Shown here piece after piece: positions 16,144 through 24,130 of a stretch of 64,000 nt of DNA (positions are counted from its first letter, which is position 1; every line of letters begins with the position of its first letter). The position numbers and the translations under genes were made by a program. This stretch comes from Streptomyces sp. NRRL F-4489 (GTDB lineage: Bacteria > Actinomycetota > Actinomycetes > Streptomycetales > Streptomycetaceae), in the NCBI RefSeq assembly GCF_001509485.1, contig NZ_LLZI01000090.1, positions 23,269 through 87,268 on the forward strand, in the 5' to 3' direction. The notes under the pieces are model-generated. The model saw only the letters and a program-made list of their open reading frames with translations, made no database searches and had not been told where the DNA came from.

Positions 16144-17074
16144 GTCCGTACCGCTCCTCAGCCTTCCAGAAGTACACAAAGCCCGCGGCGCCCGCCAGCA
16201 GCGCCCAGCCCAGCGCGTACGCCCAGACGTGCGGCGGGAGCTGGCTCGCCTTGAAGCTGTCGATCAGCGCGAACCGGACCAGATCGATGTAAACCGCGGC
16301 GGGGTTGGAGTAGAGCAGCACCTCGACCCAGTGCGGGACGTGCTTGCCCTGCATGATCACGCTGATGCTGAACATCACGCCGGACGCGTACATCCACGTC
16401 CGCATGATGAAGGGCATCAGCTGCGCCAGGTCCGGGGTCTTGCTGCCGAGCCGGGCCATGATCATCGCCAGGCCGGTGTTGAACACGAACTGGAGCAGCA
16501 GCGCCGGCAGCACCAGCAGCCAGGACCACGTCGGCACCTGCCCGAACGCCAGCAGGATGACCACCAGCACGCCCATGGAGAACAGCAGTTGCTGCAGCTG
16601 CATCAGGCAGAACGAGATCGGCAGGCAGGCGCGCGGGAAGTGCAGCGCCCGCACCAGGCCGAGGCTGCCGGAGATCGCCCGCGTGCCGGCCATCACCGAA
16701 CTCTGCGTGAAGGTGAAGATGAAGACGCCCGTCACCAGGAACGGGACGTAGTCCGGGACGCCCTTCCGGGTGCCGATCAGCAGACCGAAGATGAGGTAGT
16801 ACACGAGGGCGTTCAGCAGCGGTGTCGCCACCTGCCAGACCTGGCCCAGCTTCGCCTGGCTGAACTGCGCGGTCAGCTTGGCGCTGGCGAAGGCGGAGAT
16901 GAAATGCCGCCGGTCCCACAGCTGCCGGACGTACTCCGGGAGGCTGGGCCGGGCCCCGCTCTGCGACAGTCCGTACTTCTGGGCCCGCTGGGCCGGCGTG
17001 AGCCCTTCGTCCGCGGATGGCGGGGCACTCATGGCGACCGCACTGCCGTGCGTAGTCTCGCTCACAGTTGACAC
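16136..17074 (-). CDS. ABC exporter permease, ABC-2 type (TagG/RfbA-like)
   Basis: About 312 residues if it starts at the GTG at 17074 (GAGGA five bases upstream); other in-frame starts exist at 17086, 17065 and 17032. After a cytoplasmic N-terminus ending in RQLWDRRHFISAFASAKL there are six predicted membrane segments (YYLIFGLLIG, VPFLVTGVFIF, LLFSMGVLVVILLAF, LLVLPALLLQFVFN, YASGVMFSISVI, ALGWALLAGAAGFVYF). It is the membrane partner of the ATPase whose start it overlaps. Export of a lipid-linked glycan or polyol phosphate is the family role. Confidence 0.9.
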   Translation of the reverse strand: MSTVSETTHGSAVAMSAPPSADEGLTPAQRAQKYGLSQSGARPSLPEYVRQLWDRRHFISAFASAKLTAQFSQAKLGQVWQVATPLLNALVYYLIFGLLIGTRKGVPDYVPFLVTGVFIFTFTQSSVMAGTRAISGSLGLVRALHFPRACLPISFCLMQLQQLLFSMGVLVVILLAFGQVPTWSWLLVLPALLLQFVFNTGLAMIMARLGSKTPDLAQLMPFIMRTWMYASGVMFSISVIMQGKHVPHWVEVLLYSNPAAVYIDLVRFALIDSFKASQLPPHVWAYALGWALLAGAAGFVYFWKAEERYGRG

Positions 17075-17142
17075 TTTCGTCCTCATGGTGCGCTGCCGGG
17101 GCACGCACCGGTTCGCGCCTGATGCTCTCAGATACGAGCTTG

Positions 17143-18042
17143 TCAGATGATGGGAGGGCGGCCCAGACGGGTCAGTCGCCACACGGTAGCCCACTTCATG
17201 GGGCGCCTGGGACCGCACTCAGTGGCCCAGCCCTCGCGGAATCCGCCCAGCCAGGCCCGCAGTCCCGGCAGCGCGGGACGGCGGGCGAGGGTGAGCAGGA
17301 ACCAGACACCGAGATAGGCCGGAACGAGCGGGGCCGGGAGGTTGCGGCGGGCCAGCCAGACGCGGTTGCGGGCCACCATGCGGTGGTAGACCGCGTGCCG
17401 GGCCGGGGCCGTGGTCGGGTGGTGCAGGACCATGTCCGCCCGGTAGTCGATCCGCCAGCCGGCGTCCAGCGCCCGCCAGGCCAGGTCGGTCTCCTCGTGG
17501 GCGTAGAAGAAATCGCCGGGCAGGCCGCCGACCTGGGCGAACACCGCGGTGCGGACGGCGTTGGCGCCGCCGAGGAAGGTGGTCACCCGGGACGAGCGCA
17601 GCGGGTCGGAGGCGCGCAGCCGCGGGACGTGCCGGCGCTGGGTCAGGCCGGTGTCCGGGTCGGCGATCCGGAAGCTGATGATGCCCAGCCGCGGGTCGGC
17701 GGCGAACGCCTGGCGGCACAGCTCGGCGGTGTCGTTCCGGGCCAGCAGCCCGTCGTCGTCGAGGAAGAGCAGCGCGTCGACGTCCCGGCCGCCGGGGCCG
17801 AACGCCTCGATGCCGGCGTTGCGGCCGGCCGGGATGCCGACGTTCTCCGGCAGCTCGACGGTCCGCACGGACAGGCCCGGAACGGCCAGCTCGGGCAGCG
17901 GGGCGCCGTTGCCGACCACCGCCACCTCGATCGGGTCGCCGTCCTGCCGGGCGACCGATTCCAGCAGGGCGCGCAGCTCGTCGGGGCGGTTGCCCATGGT
18001 GAGGACCACCGCCCCGAGCCGCATCGCGGACGCCGCGGTCAT
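17143..18042 (-). CDS. Family 2 glycosyltransferase
   Basis: 299 residues; ATG at 18042 overlaps the upstream stop as ATGA. GT-A fold motifs: GAVVLTMGNRPDELRALLES at the N-terminus, NVGIPAGRNAG, the metal-binding LFLDDDGLLA and the acceptor-side FFYAHEETDLAWRALDAGW. It resembles rhamnosyl/galactofuranosyl-type GT2 enzymes, so a sugar is probably added to the product of the neighbouring CDP-alcohol enzymes before export. Sugar donor and acceptor are not predictable here. Confidence 0.9.
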   Translation of the reverse strand: MTAASAMRLGAVVLTMGNRPDELRALLESVARQDGDPIEVAVVGNGAPLPELAVPGLSVRTVELPENVGIPAGRNAGIEAFGPGGRDVDALLFLDDDGLLARNDTAELCRQAFAADPRLGIISFRIADPDTGLTQRRHVPRLRASDPLRSSRVTTFLGGANAVRTAVFAQVGGLPGDFFYAHEETDLAWRALDAGWRIDYRADMVLHHPTTAPARHAVYHRMVARNRVWLARRNLPAPLVPAYLGVWFLLTLARRPALPGLRAWLGGFREGWATECGPRRPMKWATVWRLTRLGRPPII

Positions 18043-18818
18043 TTCAGCCTGCTGGAGGCGAGGACGGACACGAGGTGCAGCAGCGTCTGGAGCAGCGCGA
18101 TACCGGCCAGCACCGCGACGCCGAGGCGGGAGAAGAACAGGTCGCCGCGGACCGCGTCCACGATCGCCAGGACCAGGATCAGCAGGGACGCCTCGATGCC
18201 GAGGACCAGCCGGTGGAACTTCAGCGCCGCGGCGGCCCTGCGGGCCAGCGCGAGACCGGACGAGCGCGGCTCGGAGGCGGCCTCCTTGACCGGCGGCAGG
18301 CCGCCCTGGTGGCGGGCGACGGCGACCAGGTCGGTCTCGGCCTTGATCAGCACCGCGCCGAGCGCGGCCAGGGTGCCGAGGAACGCCCAGAGCCAGTCGA
18401 TCCGGCCCGGTCCCCACAGGTCGGCGGCGCGCAGGCCGAAGCCGACCAGCACCGCGGCGTCGCACAGGTACGCGCCGACCCGGTCGAGGTAGACCCCGCC
18501 CAGCGAGAACTGCTTCTTCCAGCGGGCCACCTCGCCGTCGACGCAGTCCAGCAGCAGGTAGAGCTGGACCATGAGCACGCCGAGCGCGGCGCCCCAGATC
18601 CCGGGCACCAGCAGTGCCGGGGCGGCGAGCACGCCGAAGAGGGTCATCAGGTAGGTCAGCTGGTTGGGCGTGACCCGGGTGGTGACCAGATACCGGTCGC
18701 AGCGCAGCGAGATTTCCCGCATGTAGAGGCGGCCGGCCCAGTGCTCACCGCTGCGCCGGTCCTTCACGCCCTCGGGGTGGACGACCGGGCGGAGCTCAGC
18801 TACTGATGGTTTCGGCAT
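18039..18818 (-). CDS. CDP-alcohol phosphatidyltransferase family membrane protein with altered motif
   Basis: 259 residues with several membrane segments. The family motif begins normally (D91-x2-D94-G95-x2-A98-R99-x8-G108-x3-D112), but the fourth aspartate, expected at 116, is Ala; the next Asp is at 120. In structurally known members this aspartate is the proposed catalytic base, so chemistry or partner dependence may differ. It overlaps the dehydrogenase gene by 23 bases and the glycosyltransferase by four. It should transfer a phospho-alcohol from a CDP carrier, in step with the other CDP-alcohol enzyme encoded at 20600-22411. Confidence 0.88.
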   Translation of the reverse strand: MPKPSVAELRPVVHPEGVKDRRSGEHWAGRLYMREISLRCDRYLVTTRVTPNQLTYLMTLFGVLAAPALLVPGIWGAALGVLMVQLYLLLDCVDGEVARWKKQFSLGGVYLDRVGAYLCDAAVLVGFGLRAADLWGPGRIDWLWAFLGTLAALGAVLIKAETDLVAVARHQGGLPPVKEAASEPRSSGLALARRAAAALKFHRLVLGIEASLLILVLAIVDAVRGDLFFSRLGVAVLAGIALLQTLLHLVSVLASSRLK

Positions 18819-19857
18819 AGTCGGCGTATGCGTCCCTGATCTCGTCGGTGGACAGGTCCAGGTGCTCCAGGATCGTGTAGCGGCCCGGACGGGTCTTCGG
18901 GGCGAACTCGACGGCCTGCACGAACTCCTCGTCGGTGAAGCCGATGTCGCCGGGGGTGACCGGCAGCCCGTGGCGGCGCAGCACCTGGACCATCAGCGCG
19001 GCGGTCTTCCGGTCGCCGCGCAGGTGGGTGGCGAACGCGGCGCCCAGGCCGCACTGCTCGCCGTGGCTCGCCGCCCGCTTGGGGAACAGCAGGTCGAAGG
19101 CGTGGTTGATCTCGTGGCAGGCGCCCGAGGCGGGGCGGCTGTCGCCGGCCACCGACATCGAGATGCCGGTCAGCACCAGGCCCTCGGCCAGCACCTGGAG
19201 GAAGCTGTCGTCGCCGACGCCGCCGGGGTGGCGGAGCACGGCCTCGCCGGCCTGCCGGGCCATCGCCGCGGCCAGTCCGTCGATCGCCTCGCCGGTCTCG
19301 CGGTGCGAGAGCTCCCAGTCCGCGACCGCGGAGATGTTGGAGATCGCGTCGCCGATCCCGGAGCGGACGAAGCGGGCCGGGGCCTCCCGGATGATGTCGA
19401 GGTCGATGACCACGGCGATCGGGTTGGGCACACCGTACGAGCCGCGGCCGGCGTCGTTGTCGAGGGTGGCGACCGGGGAGCACAGCCCGTCGTGCGAGAG
19501 GTTGGTGGCGACCGCGACCAGGGGCAGCCCGATGCGCGCGGCGGCGAACTTCGCACAGTCGATGATCTTGCCGCCGCCCAGGCCCACGACCGCGTCGTAG
19601 TGCCCCTTCTTCATGGCGTCGGCGAGCTTGATCGCGTCGTCCAGGGTGCCGCCGCCGACCTCGTACCACTCGGCGCCGGGGAGGGCGGGGGCCAGCCGCT
19701 CGCGCAGCCGGGCCCCCGAGCCGCCGCTGATCGCGATGGCGAGCTTGCCGGACGCCGAGATGCGCTGGTCGGCCAGCAGACCCGCCAGATCGTCCAGGGC
19801 GCCGGCGCTGATGTCGACGACGACCGGGGACGGGATGAGGCGGGTCAGTACCGGCAT
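18796..19857 (-). CDS. Iron-containing/zinc alcohol dehydrogenase, glycerol-1-phosphate dehydrogenase-like (AraM/EgsA-like)
   Basis: 353 residues. Nucleotide-binding GLGGGKIIDCAK and TNLSHDG, and metal-ligand regions SGACHEINHAFD and AASHGEQCG, follow the pattern of sn-glycerol-1-phosphate dehydrogenases (archaeal EgsA, Bacillus AraM). Those enzymes reduce dihydroxyacetone phosphate to glycerol-1-phosphate. Placed between a cytidylyltransferase and a CDP-alcohol transferase, it probably supplies the polyol phosphate to be CDP-activated. 3-Dehydroquinate-synthase-like or other polyol-phosphate activity cannot be excluded. Overlaps both neighbours. Confidence 0.87.
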   Translation of the reverse strand: MPVLTRLIPSPVVVDISAGALDDLAGLLADQRISASGKLAIAISGGSGARLRERLAPALPGAEWYEVGGGTLDDAIKLADAMKKGHYDAVVGLGGGKIIDCAKFAAARIGLPLVAVATNLSHDGLCSPVATLDNDAGRGSYGVPNPIAVVIDLDIIREAPARFVRSGIGDAISNISAVADWELSHRETGEAIDGLAAAMARQAGEAVLRHPGGVGDDSFLQVLAEGLVLTGISMSVAGDSRPASGACHEINHAFDLLFPKRAASHGEQCGLGAAFATHLRGDRKTAALMVQVLRRHGLPVTPGDIGFTDEEFVQAVEFAPKTRPGRYTILEHLDLSTDEIRDAYADYAETISS

Positions 19858-20603
19858 GCGATGTCACGGCCCTTCGCGAGGTCGTCGTGGTTGTCGATCT
19901 CGACCCACGCGACGTCGCCGATCGGCGCCACGTCGACCGTGAAGCCGCGGTTGACCAGCTCCTGGTAGCCGTCCTCGTAGTAGAGGTCGGGGTCCCGCTC
20001 GAAGGTGGTCTTCAGGGCGTCGGCCAGCTCGGCGGCGGCCGAGCCCTCGATGAGGGTGACGCCGATGTACTCGCCGGTGGCCTCGGCCGGGTCCATCAGC
20101 TTGGTGATCTTGCGGACGCCCTTGGCGGGGTCGGCGACGACCTTCATCTCCTCGTCGGCGAGCTGCTTGACGGTGTCCAGCGCGAGGATGATCTGGCGGC
20201 CCTCGCCGCGGGCTTCGAGCAGCGTCTTCTCGACGGAGACCGGGTGCACGGTGTCGCCGTTGGCGAGGATCACCGCGTCATGGGCGGCGATCACGTCGCG
20301 GGCGCACCACAGCGAGTAGGCGTTGTTCCACTCCTCGGCCTTGTCGTTGTCGACGAGGGTCAGCTTCAGGCCGTACTTCCGCTCCAGGGCCTCCTTGCGC
20401 GCGTACACGGCCTCCTTGCGGTAGCCGACGACGACGGCGGCCTCGGTCAGGCCGATCTCGGCGAAGTTCCCGAGCGTGAGGTCCAGGACGGTCGCCGCCT
20501 CCTCGTCCCCTTCCGGACCCACCGGCACCAGGGCCTTCGGCAGGGTGTCGGTGTAGGGGCGCAGACGCCGTCCGGCGCCGGCGGCCAGCACGAGGCCGAT
20601 CAT
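19845..20603 (-). CDS. Nucleotidyltransferase, phosphocholine/inositol-phosphate cytidylyltransferase-like
   Basis: 252 residues; ATG at 20603 overlaps the upstream stop (ATGA) and has AAGGAG seven bases before it. The NTP-transferase signature LVLAAGAGRRLRPYTDTLPKAL is followed by WNNAYSLW and ILANGDTVH (metal Asp), features of the LicC/IPCT branch that makes CDP-choline or CDP-inositol. With the dehydrogenase downstream and CDP-alcohol transferases on both sides, CTP-dependent activation of glycerol-1-phosphate, inositol phosphate or another polyol phosphate is the likely role. The actual substrate is unknown. Confidence 0.88.
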   Translation of the reverse strand: MIGLVLAAGAGRRLRPYTDTLPKALVPVGPEGDEEAATVLDLTLGNFAEIGLTEAAVVVGYRKEAVYARKEALERKYGLKLTLVDNDKAEEWNNAYSLWCARDVIAAHDAVILANGDTVHPVSVEKTLLEARGEGRQIILALDTVKQLADEEMKVVADPAKGVRKITKLMDPAEATGEYIGVTLIEGSAAAELADALKTTFERDPDLYYEDGYQELVNRGFTVDVAPIGDVAWVEIDNHDDLAKGRDIACRY

Positions 20604-22411
20604 GCGGTTTCTCCTTCGTCGTGTACGGCGGGTGCTTGCGAGGACACCCAGAAGCGGATGCTCTCGGCGAGCACCAGCAGCGCCAGGACCACAGCGAGGG
20701 CCGTGAGCGCGAGCGTGAAACCTGTGGCGGGGAGCAGCGCGGCGAGGACGGTGATGACCAGGATCCGCCCTTCGTATCCGCCGGTCGCCCGGACCAGCCA
20801 CCGCGGTGGGGCCCCCGTGCCACCGCGGATGCGGTAGACCGTGTCGTAGTGATGGTAGGCGACCGCCGCGACCAGCCCGAACGCCGCGGGGAGCGCCCCG
20901 TGGGCGCCGGACCGGGCGGCCAGCACCAGCACCGTGACGTATTCGCCGGCCCGCAGGAAGGGCGGGACGAGCCAGTCCAGCCCGCCCTTGAGCGGGCGGG
21001 ACAGGGCCGCGGCGGCCAGCAGCGCGGCGCAGGCCGCGACCCCGGCGGTGCGCCAGGACGCGGGGTCCGGCTGGGAGATCACCCACACCAGCAGCACCGC
21101 GGACGAGAGAAACGCCATAACGGGCGCGAGCAGGGAACCGGTGGCCGCCCGGCCCCGGCCGCCGCGGGTGAGCAGCTCGGCCAGCGGGCCGTAGTCGGTG
21201 AGGTCGGCGAGCGCCCGGGCGGCGCGGTCGGTGCGGCGGGCGCGGCGGGCCCGGGAGCGCAGCACCCGGCCCGCGGTGGTGTAGCAGGCGGCCAGCGCGC
21301 AGCCGATGAGCAGGGCGGAGAAGACGATACGCGGGGTGGTGAGCGCGGTGAGGACGGCGATCATGGCCCAGCGTTCGCCGATCGGCAGCACGATCATCCG
21401 GCGGGCCCAGACCGTCCAGCCGACCCGGTCGAGCCGGTCGGACAGGGCGACGGCGGGCCCGGCGCTCCCGGCGCCGCCCTCGAACTCGCTGCCCTCGTTG
21501 AACGAGAAGTCCACGATGTGGCGGCAGGTCTGGAGGATCATCGCGCCGAGCGCCAGCGCCCAGACGTCGTCGCCGCCGCGGGCCGCGCCGAGCGCGAGCC
21601 CGGCGTAGTAGGCGTACTCCTTGGCCCGGTCGAAGGTGGCGTCCAGCCAGGCGCCGAGCGTGGAGTACTGGAGCGAGTAGCGGGCGAGCTGCCCGTCGGT
21701 GCAGTCCAGGACGAAGGAGAGCAGCAGGAGCACGCCGGCGGCGATGAAGCCGCCGCGGCTGCCGGTGGCCGCGCAGCCCGCCGCGATCAGGGCGGTGAGC
21801 AGGGACGCGGTGGTGACCTGGTTGGGGGTCAGGCCGCGGCGCGCGCACCAGCGGGCGAGGTAGCGGGAGTACGGGCTGATGAAGAAGGTGGTGAAGAAGC
21901 CGTCGCGGGACTTCACGGCGGTGCGCAGCCGGACCGCTTCGTCGTCGACGGCGGCGACCGCCTCCTTGGCCTCCGCCCGCTGGGCGGGGGTGAGCGCGAT
22001 GGTGGCGGTGAGGCTGCCCAGCTCGACCCGGTGGAGGCCGGCACCGGCCCGGTCCAGGGCGTCGGTGAGGGTGTCGGTGAGCAGGTCGGTGAGGTGCGCG
22101 GTGCCGGCGCCGACCGGTATGCGGGCGGCAGCGCGGTCCAGCTCGGCGCGGGCGGCGGGCTGCACGGTGAGCGCGCCGGGCACCGCGGCGGCCGGGAAGC
22201 GCGGGTCGGTCAGCGCGAGCCGCAGGGCGTGCAGGTGGCCGACGAAGCGGGGGTCCACCAGGGCGACCCGCTCGTCGGCGGGCACCTGGGCCAGCAGCTC
22301 GGCGGTGGCGGCGGGGTCACCGGCCGTGCGGACGTCAAAACCCAGTGTGCGCAGGTCGGCCTCGAGCGACGACCCGGCGACCGGCGGACCGGTGAGGATG
22401 GCGGTCGACAG
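20600..22411 (-). CDS. Two-part membrane protein: N-terminal domain plus CDP-alcohol phosphatidyltransferase (DUF5941-type), probable CTG start
   Basis: About 603 residues. No ATG, GTG or TTG lies between the in-frame TGA at 22418 and the GTG at 22285. The reading frame instead continues to a CTG at 22411 with AAGGAG nine bases upstream, giving the N-terminus (M)STAILTGPP. Residues 1-200 form a soluble domain of unknown role. The CDP-alcohol motif then follows near 236-260 (DCTDGQLAR-x8-G-x3-D-x3-D, complete), and the rest is multi-spanning membrane sequence, which I believe is Pfam DUF5941. First gene of the operon. Confidence 0.85.
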   Translation of the reverse strand: MSTAILTGPPVAGSSLEADLRTLGFDVRTAGDPAATAELLAQVPADERVALVDPRFVGHLHALRLALTDPRFPAAAVPGALTVQPAARAELDRAAARIPVGAGTAHLTDLLTDTLTDALDRAGAGLHRVELGSLTATIALTPAQRAEAKEAVAAVDDEAVRLRTAVKSRDGFFTTFFISPYSRYLARWCARRGLTPNQVTTASLLTALIAAGCAATGSRGGFIAAGVLLLLSFVLDCTDGQLARYSLQYSTLGAWLDATFDRAKEYAYYAGLALGAARGGDDVWALALGAMILQTCRHIVDFSFNEGSEFEGGAGSAGPAVALSDRLDRVGWTVWARRMIVLPIGERWAMIAVLTALTTPRIVFSALLIGCALAACYTTAGRVLRSRARRARRTDRAARALADLTDYGPLAELLTRGGRGRAATGSLLAPVMAFLSSAVLLVWVISQPDPASWRTAGVAACAALLAAAALSRPLKGGLDWLVPPFLRAGEYVTVLVLAARSGAHGALPAAFGLVAAVAYHHYDTVYRIRGGTGAPPRWLVRATGGYEGRILVITVLAALLPATGFTLALTALAVVLALLVLAESIRFWVSSQAPAVHDEGETA

Positions 22412-22550
22412 ACGAACTCACTCCTTGGATGCTGACGAGCGGCGCCGGTCTGTCCGTAGGCGAACTCTCCGGGCGGCGGGTGCGGCACACCTCGTCCGGG
22501 CGGGCCGGGTGGCACGTCGGCAGAGGCTATCGGATCGCGGGATGCGGCCG

Positions 22551-22580
22551 TTCACCACGTATTCACCACTCGATCGGGTG
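22551..22580. promoter_or_regulatory. TTCACCAC direct repeat and short palindrome upstream of idi and the exporter operon
   Basis: TTCACCAC occurs at 22551-22558 and 22562-22569, an 11-base period, and is followed by the near-palindrome CACTCGATCGGGTG (22567-22580). The site is in the 439-base gap between the divergent exporter operon and idi, which otherwise shows no gene. One helical turn between repeats suits a dimeric regulator; which one is unknown. Confidence 0.35.
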
Positions 22581-22850
22581 AGCGGCGGGTGCGCCTGCCG
22601 CGATCATCATGGTGGATCGGGCGGTGCCGGAACAACCGGCGGCCTGGGCGGGGCGCCGGTTATGCGGGGGCTGGTCACGGGTTGCCGCGGTGAGGCTGTG
22701 GCGAGGGCCATGCCGGGGGCGTGGCGGGGGCGCGCGGTGGCCGGTGCGCGCCGGGACACGCGGCGCCGCGCGGTGTCCGGCAGTGCTCTGCCCGTGGCGG
22801 GCGGCCCGGTGGGGCAGACTTGGCGTGGACGACCGACGACAAGGATGGGC

Positions 22851-23462
22851 ATGCCGATCACACCTGCCAACGGACAGACCGCCGGGACCTCGGCGGCGGG
22901 CACGCCGGACGGCGCCGCCGAGCCGATCATGCTGGAGCTGGTCGACGAGGACGGCACGACGATCGGCACGGCGGAGAAGCTCTCCGCGCACCAGCCCCCC
23001 GGCCGGCTGCACCGGGCCTTCTCGGTCTTCCTCTTCGACGAGAAGGGGCGGCTGCTGCTCCAGCGGCGGGCGCTGGCGAAGTACCACTCCCCCGGTGTGT
23101 GGTCCAACACCTGCTGCGGGCACCCGTACCCGGGCGAGACGCCGTTCGCGGCGGCGGCCCGGCGGACCGCGGAGGAGCTGGGCGTCGCCCCGGCGCTGCT
23201 GGCCGAGGCGGGGACGGTGCGCTACAACCACCCGGATCCGGCCTCCGGCCTGGTGGAGCAGGAGTACAACCACCTGTTCGTCGGGCTGGTGCGGGCCGAG
23301 CCGGCGCCGGACCCGGAGGAGATCGCCGAGATCGCGTTCGTCACGCCGGAGGAGCTGGCCGAGCGGCACGGCGCGGCACCGTTCTCCGCGTGGTTCATGA
23401 CGGTGCTGGACGCGGCGCGGCCGGCGGTCCGGGAGCTCACGGGGCAGGCGGCGGGCTGGTAG
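22851..23462 (+). CDS. idi: Isopentenyl-diphosphate delta-isomerase, type I
   Basis: 203 residues. Nudix-fold type I IDI with SNTCCGHPYPGE (catalytic Cys89) and the glutamate loop VEQEYNHLFVG. It interconverts IPP and DMAPP, supplying the allylic starter for FPP and thus hopanoids. ATG at 22851 was chosen, with AAGG upstream; an ATG two codons earlier is possible. The first 25 residues are a low-complexity leader absent from the catalytic core. Its stop lies inside the convergent ATP-binding protein gene by 26 bases. Confidence 0.95.
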   Translation: MPITPANGQTAGTSAAGTPDGAAEPIMLELVDEDGTTIGTAEKLSAHQPPGRLHRAFSVFLFDEKGRLLLQRRALAKYHSPGVWSNTCCGHPYPGETPFAAAARRTAEELGVAPALLAEAGTVRYNHPDPASGLVEQEYNHLFVGLVRAEPAPDPEEIAEIAFVTPEELAERHGAAPFSAWFMTVLDAARPAVRELTGQAAGW

Positions 23463-23934
23463 CGGGCGGGGCGAGCGGCAGCTCGGCCCAGATCGCCTTG
23501 CCGCCGTCCGCGGTGTGCTCCACACCGCACTTCCCGCCCGCCTCCGCGGTGAGCACCTTCACCAGCCACAGGCCGCGGCCGCCGACGTCCCCCTCGTCCG
23601 CCTCCAGGGCCTTGGGGCGGTAGGGGTGGCCGTCCTCGACGGCGATCCGCAGCCAGCCGGCGCCGATGCCGAGCTGGACGGCGATGTGCGGGGAGAGCAG
23701 CGCGGCGTGCCGGACGGCGTTGGTGACCAGTTCGGAGACGATCAGCAGCAGGGCGTCCAGGGTGCCGGCGGCGACCGGGGCGCGCTGTTCGGCGAGCAGA
23801 TCCCGCACCGCGTGGCGCGCCTGCGGCACCGAGGACTCCAGTGCCGGGGCGGTGAACCGCCAGACACCTTCGTAGGCGGGCGGGGAGGTCAGCTCCTCGG
23901 GGGGTTCTGCGGGTGGTCCGGAAGGCATCCTCAC
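23437..23934 (-). CDS. ATP-binding (HATPase_c_2, anti-sigma-like) protein
   Basis: 165 residues. The GHKL motifs are the N-box LLIVSELVTNAVRHA, VEDG and GGRGLWLVKVL, as in RsbW-like serine kinases of Streptomyces. The N- and C-termini are Pro-rich. No sigma-factor or anti-anti-sigma gene is adjacent, so the partner is unknown. Its 3' end overlaps the convergent idi gene by 26 bases. An inverted repeat CGCTGA-N7-TCAGCG lies 38 bases upstream of the start. Confidence 0.88.
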   Translation of the reverse strand: MRMPSGPPAEPPEELTSPPAYEGVWRFTAPALESSVPQARHAVRDLLAEQRAPVAAGTLDALLLIVSELVTNAVRHAALLSPHIAVQLGIGAGWLRIAVEDGHPYRPKALEADEGDVGGRGLWLVKVLTAEAGGKCGVEHTADGGKAIWAELPLAPPATSPPPAP

Positions 23935-23971
23935 ACGACGAGTGTTGAGAATCCGCCGGTCCGTCCCGGCC

Positions 23972-23990
23972 CGCTGAACGCAAGTCAGCG
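23972..23990. promoter_or_regulatory. Inverted repeat upstream of the ATP-binding protein gene
   Basis: CGCTGA (23972-23977) and TCAGCG (23985-23990) flank seven bases, 38-56 bases upstream of the ATP-binding protein start on the minus strand. A regulatory dyad or short mRNA hairpin; nothing further can be said. Confidence 0.3.
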
Positions 23991-24130
23991 CCTATCGACG
24001 CTTTTTGACCGATTCTGTCGGAATTGATCGGCCGCGCGGCGCCTTCTGTTGGTTTTCTTTCCTCTTGTGGCGGTGGTGGCCGGGGGGAGGCGCCGGCGCA
24101 CCACCGGAACCGCTCCGCGCGGGGTACGGA

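Noticed and set aside
19845..21848. 667-codon frame fused upstream of the nucleotidyltransferase
   Set aside because: The part before the ATG at 20603 is an Arg/Pro-rich out-of-frame reading of the CDP-alcohol transferase gene; the ATGA overlap and AAGGAG support the shorter gene.
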